Assembly: GCF_001485435.1 (NCBI RefSeq)
Contig: NZ_BCMS01000001.1
Coordinates: 2,675,501 to 2,739,500 of the forward strand
Direction: 5' to 3'
Source: Deinococcus grandis
GTDB lineage: Bacteria; Deinococcota; Deinococci; Deinococcales; Deinococcaceae
DNA: 64,000 nucleotides
Both the position numbers and the translations under genes were made by a program. The notes beneath the pieces are model-generated. The model searched no databases and was not told the DNA's origin. It saw only the letters and a program-made list of their open reading frames with translations. Below are positions 16,014 through 24,140 of this stretch, in pieces (position 1 is the first letter of the stretch; each line of letters starts with the position of its first letter).

Positions 16014-16928
16014 GTGACCCTCTGGACAGTGCTGATTCCCGTCGCGGCCGGACTGGCGCTGGCCGCGCTGTGGTGGGTGGGCAAGGCCATGCTGGAGGGC
16101 GCGCGCGAGGGCCTTCGGGAAGCGGACGCCGAGCTGGCGCAGGAACAGGCCGAGCGGGACGCCCGGGCGGCCCGGGACGCCGACGCCCGGCGGGCGGAGG
16201 TCGAGGCGGCCGCGCTGGCCCTGAGTGACGCCGACCGCTTCGCGCTGAACCTGCGGGCGCCGTTCACGTCCCTGTGGCTCGACATCTTCGAGACGGCCAC
16301 GCACCGGCCCGCGGCGTACTTCTATCAGGTGACGCCGCCCGGCGAGACCCCGCAGGCCCGCCAGGAGGCCCTGCGGGAACTGTCGGCGTCCCTGGAGTCC
16401 GGGTGGGGCGTCACGGATCACGCGTCGGCCATGTCCAGCCTCGCGTGGCTGCTCGGCGGGGGCGGCCACCACGAGCCGTACCAGCAGGTGCGCCGCGCCC
16501 TGCACGGTCAGGACACGGCGGGCCTCGACCGGCGGCACGTGAAGGTCGTGCGCCAGTGGGAGCCGGAGGTGGGGGACGTGGGCGGCCTGGCCTTCGACCT
16601 CGCCCGGGCGGCGGACATCGCCGCGCAGGGCGTGGCGCTGGGGTACCTGAGCGACCGGCAGGGCTGGCAGGTGCTGGGCCAGTGCCGTCAGGTGGCGCGG
16701 GAGGCGCCGTTTCGCGACTGGGCGCACTACGGCCGGAGTTTCCAGGCGGGCGCGGCCTTCTGGAACGCCAACCCGGTCCGCAACCGGGGGTACGCCGACG
16801 CGGTGAAGGCGCTGCTGACCCGTGACGACAGCCCCTGGCGCCGCGACCCCTGGCCGCCGCCCGGCCAGCCGCTCGACCGGGGTCTGGCGGCGGTGGGCAC
16901 GGGCAGCGAAGCCTCGGCCCTGAACTGA
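16014..16928 (+). CDS. DUF1266 protein with N-terminal membrane anchor
   Basis: A 304-residue protein. Residues 5-25 (TVLIPVAAGLALAALWWVGKAM) are one membrane span, followed by an alanine/arginine-rich coiled region (30-65). Residues ~120-285 match the DUF1266 pattern: GWGVTDHASAMSSLAWLL, GLAFDLARAADIAAQGVALGYL, RDWAHYGRSFQAGAAFW. DUF1266 proteins (YbeR, YbeU) lack known activity. Start GTG fits the preceding -10 box. Confidence 0.8.
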   Translation: MTLWTVLIPVAAGLALAALWWVGKAMLEGAREGLREADAELAQEQAERDARAARDADARRAEVEAAALALSDADRFALNLRAPFTSLWLDIFETATHRPAAYFYQVTPPGETPQARQEALRELSASLESGWGVTDHASAMSSLAWLLGGGGHHEPYQQVRRALHGQDTAGLDRRHVKVVRQWEPEVGDVGGLAFDLARAADIAAQGVALGYLSDRQGWQVLGQCRQVAREAPFRDWAHYGRSFQAGAAFWNANPVRNRGYADAVKALLTRDDSPWRRDPWPPPGQPLDRGLAAVGTGSEASALN

Positions 16929-16966
16929 GCTCCGGGGCCGGGGTTGGCGTGGTGCGGGCACTTCTC

Positions 16967-16972
16967 TACACT
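16967..16972 (+). promoter_or_regulatory. -10 box TACACT, leaderless type
   Basis: Five bases before ATG 16978. Confidence 0.5.
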
Positions 16973-16977
16973 GCGTC

Positions 16978-18645
<1,668 letters not shown>

Positions 18646-18737
18646 CCGGCGCGTGCGCCCTGCCCGGTCAGGCCCGGCTCCGGGCGCTGTCCAGTCCACC
18701 CGCCTGACGGGGGATAGGTGGACACCCGGTCAGCGCC

Positions 18738-18743
18738 TAGACT
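18738..18743 (+). promoter_or_regulatory. -10 box TAGACT, leaderless type
   Basis: Nine bases before TTG 18753; this is the support for the TTG start. Confidence 0.4.
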
Positions 18744-18752
18744 GATCTGATT

Positions 18753-20402
18753 TTGCGCGCCCCACCCCACACGCCCCCCGCTGCCCGCGCCGTCTCGGCC
18801 CGGCAGGCCGCGCGCCTGCCGGTGCAGACGCGGGTGTGGCTGCTGCTGGCCCTGCTGCTCACCCAGGGCCTGACGCTGCTCGTCGCGCTGATCGGGCAGC
18901 AGCAGTTCAGCGCCCGGGCGCAGCGCGCACAGACCCAGGGGGCGCTGGAACAGCTCGTGCGGGTCACGTCCGACAACGTGCAGGGCTACCTCCGCTCGGC
19001 GGCGCAGATCGTGCAGGTGAACCGCGCGAACGTGCAGTCGGGCCTGCTCAGCGCCGACGATCCCTCCAGCCTCCTGACGAACTTCCACGCGCTGCTGGAC
19101 AACGTCCCGCAGCTGAACGGCATGCTGGTCGGCCACCCGGACGGCCGCTTCACGTTCCTGCGCCGCGACGGGCCCGGCGACACCGGCCGATACGCCCGCG
19201 TGATCGAGGTCCGCCCGCAGCGGCGCGTCACGACCACCCGCTACGACGCGCGCGGCCTGCCCACCAGTCAGGACAGCGCCCCCAGCGACTACGACCCCCG
19301 CACCCGCCCCTGGTACCGGCAGGCGCAGGCGCGGCCCGGTCAGACCATCTGGACCGACCCGTACGTGTTCGCGTCGTCGCAGCAGCCGGGCGTGACGGTC
19401 GCCGCGAGCGCCATGAGCCCCGGCGGGACCGTGGTCGTCGGTGCCGACGTGCAACTGCGGCAGCTCGCGTCGTTCCTGACGGGCCTGCGGGTCAGTGCGC
19501 GCGGCCGGGCGTTCGTGACCGACGCGGGCGGGCACGCGATCGCCGCGAGCCGCGCCTGGCCAGTCACCGTGGAGGGCCGCGTGCCGCTGCTGCGCGAGGT
19601 CGCCGACCCCGCCCTGCGCGCGCTGATCGACGACCGCAGCCGCCTCACACCGGGCAGCGGCACGCACTGGTTCCGGGTGGGCGGCGAGTCGTACGGCGTG
19701 GTCCTGCGGCCCTTCGAGGTCCAGCCCGGCGTCACCTGGACGGTCGGGGTGTACGCCCCCACCGCCGACTTCCCCGGTCCGGCCCGGCCGCGCCCGCTGG
19801 CGTTCGTGCTGCTGGTCAGCCTGGCGGGCAGCCTGCTGGCGTGGCTGCTGGTGCTGCGCGCCACGCGGCCCATCGAGGCGCTGCAGCGTCAGGCGACGAC
19901 GGACCCGCTGACCGGCCTGCCCAACCGCGCGAGTTTCCTGGCGCAGCTGGACGACTCCCGCCGCGAGGGCGGCCTGCTGGCCGTGGCGATCTTCGACCTG
20001 GACGGCTTCAAGAGCGTGAACGACACCTTCGGGCACCACGCCGGGGACGAGGTGCTGCACGCGGTCGGCGCGCGGATGCTCACGGCGCTGCGCGCCGGGG
20101 ACACCCTGGGCCGCCTGGGCGGGGACGAGTTCGCGCTGCTGGTGCAGGCGCCCTCCCGCGAGGAGATCCGCCTGCGGGTCGAGGGCGTGCTGCAGGCCAT
20201 CGCGCGGCAACCGGTCGTGGTGGACGGCACGGCGCACGACCTGGACGCCACGGCCGGACTGGCCTTCGCCGAGCCCGGGCAGGGCGGCTCGGCGGGGCAG
20301 CTGCTGGCCCGCGCGGACACCGCCCTGATCCGCGGCAAGCGGCGCGGGAAGGGCCGCGTGTGGCTGGACGGCGAGGTCACCATGCCCACCCTGTTCCGCT
20401 GA
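18753..20402 (+). CDS. Diguanylate cyclase with extracytoplasmic Cache sensor
   Basis: A 549-residue membrane protein that should make c-di-GMP. One span near residues 28-48 (VWLLLALLLTQGLTLLVALIG) leads into a dCache sensor (RTRPWYRQAQARPGQTIWTD, SSQQPGVTVAASAM), closed by a second span at ~348-368 (LAFVLLVSLAGSLLAWLLVL). The GGDEF domain begins at TDPLTGLPNR; the catalytic motif GGDEF is intact near residue 455. The start is TTG 18753, chosen from the -10 box; no ATG fits. The TGA stop (20400-20402) is exactly the left target repeat of a mobile element. Confidence 0.92.
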   Translation: MRAPPHTPPAARAVSARQAARLPVQTRVWLLLALLLTQGLTLLVALIGQQQFSARAQRAQTQGALEQLVRVTSDNVQGYLRSAAQIVQVNRANVQSGLLSADDPSSLLTNFHALLDNVPQLNGMLVGHPDGRFTFLRRDGPGDTGRYARVIEVRPQRRVTTTRYDARGLPTSQDSAPSDYDPRTRPWYRQAQARPGQTIWTDPYVFASSQQPGVTVAASAMSPGGTVVVGADVQLRQLASFLTGLRVSARGRAFVTDAGGHAIAASRAWPVTVEGRVPLLREVADPALRALIDDRSRLTPGSGTHWFRVGGESYGVVLRPFEVQPGVTWTVGVYAPTADFPGPARPRPLAFVLLVSLAGSLLAWLLVLRATRPIEALQRQATTDPLTGLPNRASFLAQLDDSRREGGLLAVAIFDLDGFKSVNDTFGHHAGDEVLHAVGARMLTALRAGDTLGRLGGDEFALLVQAPSREEIRLRVEGVLQAIARQPVVVDGTAHDLDATAGLAFAEPGQGGSAGQLLARADTALIRGKRRGKGRVWLDGEVTMPTLFR

Positions 20403-20625
20403 CAGCAGAGCGAGCACCTGATACGGACTCCGGTTGAAAGGTTTGCAAAAACTTTCAACCCGAGCGGAGCGAGCAGGAGAAACACGGGTTCCGGGCGTGG
20501 AGTTTACAACCCGGTGATGTTCCGGGTTGTAAATGAAACAGACGGAATCCGTATGACAACACCAGCGGTTGGCAGTGGAATTGAAGGGCGTGGTGTTGGC
20601 CCCAGGGTGGCACTGGAAACCGCTG
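20403..20625 (+). mobile_element. CAGCRG-type palindromic element, interrupted by a second element
   Basis: Ends CAGCAG (20403) and AACCGCTG (to 20625), flanked by TGA at 20400-20402 and 20626-20628. The left TGA is the stop codon of the cyclase gene. The parts outside 20422-20556 align with the reverse complement of the element at 53535-53669 (GAGCACCTGA, CAGCGGTTGG, GGAACTGGAAACCGCTG-like end). Its left hairpin, about 47 bp in the intact relative, is missing. The element at 20422-20553 is inserted into it. Confidence 0.7.
20422..20553 (+). mobile_element. TACGGA palindromic element, copy 1 (nested)
   Basis: 132 bp with inverted ends TACGGACTCCG/CGGAATCCGTA, flanked by TGA at 20419-20421 and 20554-20556. 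Hairpin one pairs GGTTGAAAG with CTTTCAACC; hairpin two has a perfect 12-bp stem at 20503-20514/20522-20533. Between them lies the conserved segment CCCGAGCGGAGCGAGCAGG. Inserted in the related element 20403-20625. Confidence 0.85.
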
Positions 20626-20660
20626 TGAGCGGCCCGCCCCCGCGTGGCATGCTGGGAGGC

Positions 20661-21044
20661 ATGACGCAACAGCTGACGGTGCAGGTGCAGGGCTTCGGGG
20701 AGATTCAGGCGAACGCCGGGGAGCGGCTGGTGCTGGCCCTGGAGCGGGGCGGCGTGGACGTCCTGCACCGCTGCGGGGGCGCAGCGCGCTGCACGACCTG
20801 CCGGGTCAGTTTTCAGGAGGGCGAGCCGGACGCCATGACCGCCGCCGAGTTCGACAAGCTGACCGAGAAGGGCCTGCTGGGGCAGGCGCGCCTGTCCTGC
20901 CAGATCGAGTGCGCGCCCGGCATGAGCGTCACGCCGCTCCAGACGGCGAGCAGCAGCAGCCTGGAGCCCGGCAAGGCCCCCGCCGAGCAGATCGAGCCCG
21001 ACCCGGTGTGGACCACCCGCCCCGGCGCCTCCACCGAGGGCTGA
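20661..21044 (+). CDS. [2Fe-2S] ferredoxin-domain protein
   Basis: A 127-residue protein starting at ATG 20661 behind GGGAGG; longer in-frame ORFs begin inside the mobile element and are rejected. A plant-type ferredoxin fold: Cys38, Cys44 and Cys47 in HRCGGAARCTTCRVSF and Cys80 in RLSCQIE ligate the [2Fe-2S] cluster. The C-terminal 35 residues are an acidic, low-complexity tail. It is likely a small electron carrier; its redox partner is not evident nearby. Confidence 0.9.
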   Translation: MTQQLTVQVQGFGEIQANAGERLVLALERGGVDVLHRCGGAARCTTCRVSFQEGEPDAMTAAEFDKLTEKGLLGQARLSCQIECAPGMSVTPLQTASSSSLEPGKAPAEQIEPDPVWTTRPGASTEG

Positions 21045-21143
21045 CCCGGCAGGCAGGGTCGGCGCGCGGCGCCAGGGGCCGCTGTGGCGCCGCGCACCCA
21101 CACCCGCGCTGTTCAGGTCGCCGGGACCTGCTCTCCTGGCTTT

Positions 21144-21974
21144 TCAGCCGCTGCCGGGGCCGGAGCCAGCCAGCGGGCCGCGGCCGCCGCCGTCGCGGCC
21201 CGGGGCGCGGTCATCCGCGGTACCCGGCGCCTCGCTGGCCGTTGAGGGGGGCGCCAGGGGGTCGGTCGTGGCGGGGGTGAACCGGTCACTGCCGCACGCG
21301 CAGGCCTGTAGCGCCCCCGCGTCCTGCTGCCCGGACGGGTCCGGGTCGCGGGTGGTGCCGCAGCCCAGGCAGGCCAGCGGGCCGCGCACGGGCTCGCCGG
21401 GCTGCACGACCGGGGGCGGTTCCAGGTCCCAGGGCGGCACGACCGGCAGGCCCGGCGGGGCGTCCTGCGCGTGCGTGAACACCGTCAGGTTCCCGTCCTG
21501 CTCGAAGTACGCGCGCTGCACCTCGCCCAGTTGCCGCACGCCCTGGGCGCGCAGACGCTCGAACAGGTCCTCGCGGCTGAGGTTCGACGCCTCCAGCGCC
21601 CGGCCGCTGAGCACGCCGTCCCGCACGAGTTCCACCGGGACGCCCTCCATGAAGGTCTCCACGCGTTCGCTGCGGATCACCAGCCGCGCCATCAGGGCCT
21701 GCAGGCCCACCACGAGCGTCATGACCAGCATGGCGTGCAGCAGCGGGACCTCCGGGTAGAACATCGGGTCGCCAGCGGCGGAGCCCAGGCCGATCACGAT
21801 CGCCAGTTCCAGCGGGCTGAGCTGCGCCATGCCGCGCTTGCCCGTGAACCGCAGCAGCAGCAGCAGCCACCCGAAGATCACGGTGGTCCGGAAGACGATC
21901 TCCAGCAGGAACAGTGGCGGCGTGTCCCCCAGGAACATCCGCGCCCAGTCGAAGGGCACCACCTCGGCGTTCAT
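21144..21974 (-). CDS. DUF421 (YetF/YcaP-type) membrane protein with C-terminal zinc ribbon
   Basis: A 276-residue protein. Three N-terminal membrane spans (VIFGWLLLLLRFTG, LELAIVIGLGSAAGD, LLHAMLVMTLVVGLQAL) precede the DUF421 soluble domain (SRALEASNLSREDLFERLRA-like, RAYFEQDGNLTVF). Beyond residue 200 an extra segment holds CLGC and CAC, a probable zinc ribbon, followed by a Gly/Ala/Pro-rich tail. DUF421 proteins have no assigned reaction. It is co-transcribed with the small upstream gene through an ATGA overlap. Confidence 0.88.
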   Translation of the reverse strand: MNAEVVPFDWARMFLGDTPPLFLLEIVFRTTVIFGWLLLLLRFTGKRGMAQLSPLELAIVIGLGSAAGDPMFYPEVPLLHAMLVMTLVVGLQALMARLVIRSERVETFMEGVPVELVRDGVLSGRALEASNLSREDLFERLRAQGVRQLGEVQRAYFEQDGNLTVFTHAQDAPPGLPVVPPWDLEPPPVVQPGEPVRGPLACLGCGTTRDPDPSGQQDAGALQACACGSDRFTPATTDPLAPPSTASEAPGTADDRAPGRDGGGRGPLAGSGPGSG

Positions 21975-22192
21975 CCGTCCCTCCGGGCAGGGCGGTCCGG
22001 GGCTGCCGTCGCCGCCCGCGCCGGTCCGTCCAGACCCAGGCCGGCGAGGATGCGGGCGCGGTCCCAGCCGGTCAGGTCAGCCAGCCGCGCCAGCGCCTGC
22101 TCGAACCCGGCCGTGTCCGGTTCGGTGGTCCGCAGCTGCTGCCACAGGGCGTTGCGCAGCCGCAGCCGGTCGGTCTGCGTGCGGGAAGTCAT
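21971..22192 (-). CDS. Small protein coupled to DUF421 gene
   Basis: A 73-residue helical, charged protein (LRLRNALWQQLRTTEPD, FEQALARLADLTGWDRARIL). No family recognised. It overlaps the DUF421 gene by four bases, and a TACACT -10 box lies six bases before its ATG, so it opens the operon. Confidence 0.7.
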   Translation of the reverse strand: MTSRTQTDRLRLRNALWQQLRTTEPDTAGFEQALARLADLTGWDRARILAGLGLDGPARAATAAPDRPARRDG

Positions 22193-22198
22193 GCGGGC

Positions 22199-22204
22199 AG
22201 TGTA
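22199..22204 (-). promoter_or_regulatory. -10 box TACACT, leaderless type
   Basis: Minus-strand box six bases before ATG 22192. Confidence 0.5.
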
Positions 22205-22353
22205 GGCCGCGCGGCGCGCGGACCGCCCGCGGGCAATCCTTCATGCCTGCCGACCGCAGGCCGTCCACACGGGTCGGGAGGGGAACGGCACGTGACTGTT
22301 CCCCTCCCGCGTGCCCCTCGCTGCGGCGCAGCCTTTCAGCTCCGGCTGATTCA

Positions 22354-22485
22354 TACGGACTCCGGTTGAAAGGTTTGCAAAAACTTTCAACCCGAGCGGA
22401 GCGAGGAGGAGAGAAGCGGGTTCCGGGCGTGGAGTTGGCAGATCGGTGATTTTCCGATCTGTTAACGAAACAAACGGAATCCGTA
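22354..22485 (+). mobile_element. TACGGA palindromic element, copy 2 at a stop codon
   Basis: 132 bp flanked by TCA at 22351-22353 and 22486-22488. The right TCA is, on the minus strand, the TGA stop of the response-regulator gene. Hairpin two uses another sequence from copy 1 (CAGATCGG/CCGATCTG), yet still forms a 13-bp stem including two G-T pairs (22434-22446/22454-22466). Confidence 0.85.
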
Positions 22486-23391
22486 TCAGTTGTGCTGCGC
22501 GGCCTGCCAGCGCTGCGCGGCGGGCGCGGCGTCGCTGCTGGCGAGCAGCGTGACGAGCTGCCCGTCGCGGTGGGGGCTGAGCAGCAGGGTCTGACCGGCG
22601 TAGCTGAGCAGGATGCTGCCCAGGTCCCCGCGGTTCAGGTGGTGGCTGGCGGTGGCGGCGGCCGTCACCATGAAGCGGGCGTACATGGCGAAGCTTTCGG
22701 GCAGGTCCGGGCCGAACTGGTCCTGGCGTTCACCGTCGGCGTCGTACAGCGTGGCGCCCAGCACGCCGGGTACGGCGTTCAGTCCGGCCAGCGGGCCGCT
22801 GTGCGCGGGCGGGGCGGGCGTGAAGGTGGGGGCGGGCTGGAACGGAGCGGGCTGCGCGGCGCTTGTCTGGGCGGCACTGGGCTGGACAGGGGCGGGCGCG
22901 GGCTGCGCCGCCATCGGCGTCGCGGGCGCGGCCGCTGCGGGCATGGGCGTGACGGGCGTGGGCGGCGTGGCGGCGGGCGCGGCGCCGTCCCGCTGCGCGC
23001 GGGCGTCCAGGGCGGCCATGACCTGCGGTTCGATGGTGGGCATCAGTTCGGCGGGCGTGAAGGGTTTACGCAGCACGCCGCGCGCCCCGGCCGTCTGCGC
23101 GTCGCGCTGCGTGACCTCGTCCACGATGCCGCTCATGAGCATCACGGGGACGTTCAGGCCGCGGTCACCCATGATCCGCGTGAGCTCCAGGCCGCTCATG
23201 CCGGGCATCAGGATGTCGGCCAGCACGAGGTCCGGCAGGGGTTCGAGGCTCTCCAGGGCGTTCTCGGCGCTGTCGGCCATGCGGATCAGGTAGCCCTGGG
23301 GGGCCAGGATGCGTTCCAGGGCCTTGCGGACGCTCACGGAGTCGTCCACGACCAGAACGGTGATGGGTGGGTTGATGTCAGCTGGGTTCAT
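22486..23391 (-). CDS. Response regulator with C-terminal roadblock-like domain
   Basis: A 301-residue protein. Residues 10-125 are a receiver domain: DD at 16-17, phospho-acceptor Asp59 (LVLADILMPGMSG), Lys in LRKPFTP. A Pro/Ala-rich linker of ~75 residues follows, then a ~95-residue domain (GLNAVPGVLGATLYDADGE, SILLSYAGQTLLLSPH) resembling roadblock/LC7 modules that often pair with small GTPases. Start ATG 23391 overlaps the stop of the preceding gene. Last gene of the chemosensory operon; its TGA stop is the target site of a mobile element. Confidence 0.88.
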   Translation of the reverse strand: MNPADINPPITVLVVDDSVSVRKALERILAPQGYLIRMADSAENALESLEPLPDLVLADILMPGMSGLELTRIMGDRGLNVPVMLMSGIVDEVTQRDAQTAGARGVLRKPFTPAELMPTIEPQVMAALDARAQRDGAAPAATPPTPVTPMPAAAAPATPMAAQPAPAPVQPSAAQTSAAQPAPFQPAPTFTPAPPAHSGPLAGLNAVPGVLGATLYDADGERQDQFGPDLPESFAMYARFMVTAAATASHHLNRGDLGSILLSYAGQTLLLSPHRDGQLVTLLASSDAAPAAQRWQAAQHN

Positions 23392-24140
23392 GAGGCCTCC
23401 AGGGCGGATTGGTGCGGAGCGGCTTGGGCGTGGTCCTCGTGCACGGCTGCCTCCATGAGCAGGCGGGCGGTGGGGACCGTCACTCCCCGAGGGTACGCGC
23501 CGAGCGGGTCCGGGGACATGAGGTGAAAGCGGAAGCTGCCCGGCAGGCGGCTGCTGAGCAGATGCGTGACGGCCTGCTGGGCGGTGCGGTCGCCGCATTC
23601 CGCGTCGATGATCTCCCCGCGGCGCAGGACCACGTGGGCGGGCTGCGCCGCGTGGATCAGCAGCAGGCCCGAGAGTTGCAGTTCCTGCGCGCACAGCAGG
23701 ATCTCGGTCAGGGGCAGGGTGCTCAGGTCGCCGCTCAGCGCGGCGCTCTCCGGGTCGTGCCAGCGCGGGGCGGTGGCGCCGCCCAGCACCTGCAGCGCCA
23801 GGGCCAGCGCGTCGGGCGCGGTCAGTCCGGCCGGGACCGTCACGTCGAACGGGCCGCCGTAGCGGGCAGGCCGCTGCGCGCCGGGAATCAGGACGATGGT
23901 CTCGGCGGTGGCCGGGTCGTCCCGCAGGATCTCGTGCAGGTCGGCGGGGCTGAGGTCCTCGAGCAGCGGGTCGATGGTCACGAGGTACGGTTTCTCGCGT
24001 TCGATCTGCGTCAGGGCGTGCAGGCCGCCGGTGGCGGTGGTGGCGCTCCAGCCGGCCGCTTCGATCAGCGCGGCGTGCGACAGGGCGCGCGACAGCTGGG
24101 GGGACACCACCAGGCAGGCGGCCCCGTCGCCCGCGGTCAT
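23388..24140 (-). CDS. PATAN/DUF4388 protein with receiver-like N-terminus
   Basis: A 250-residue protein. Residues 8-125 look like a degenerate receiver fold (ACLVVSPQLSRALSHAALIEAAG, YLVTIDPLLEDLSPADL) lacking the usual DD pair. Residues 133-230 are a PATAN (DUF4388) domain: LSGDLSTLPLTEILLCAQELQLSG, then HVVLRRGEIIDAECGDRTAQQAV and LPGSFRFH. PATAN modules accompany two-component systems, including those steering pilus motility. ATGA overlaps join it to CheA upstream and the response regulator downstream. Confidence 0.85.
   Translation of the reverse strand: MTAGDGAACLVVSPQLSRALSHAALIEAAGWSATTATGGLHALTQIEREKPYLVTIDPLLEDLSPADLHEILRDDPATAETIVLIPGAQRPARYGGPFDVTVPAGLTAPDALALALQVLGGATAPRWHDPESAALSGDLSTLPLTEILLCAQELQLSGLLLIHAAQPAHVVLRRGEIIDAECGDRTAQQAVTHLLSSRLPGSFRFHLMSPDPLGAYPRGVTVPTARLLMEAAVHEDHAQAAPHQSALEAS

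Noticed and set aside
20514..20660. N-terminal extension of the ferredoxin gene
   Set aside because: It starts inside a mobile element; ATG 20661 has a ribosome site and gives a normal fold.
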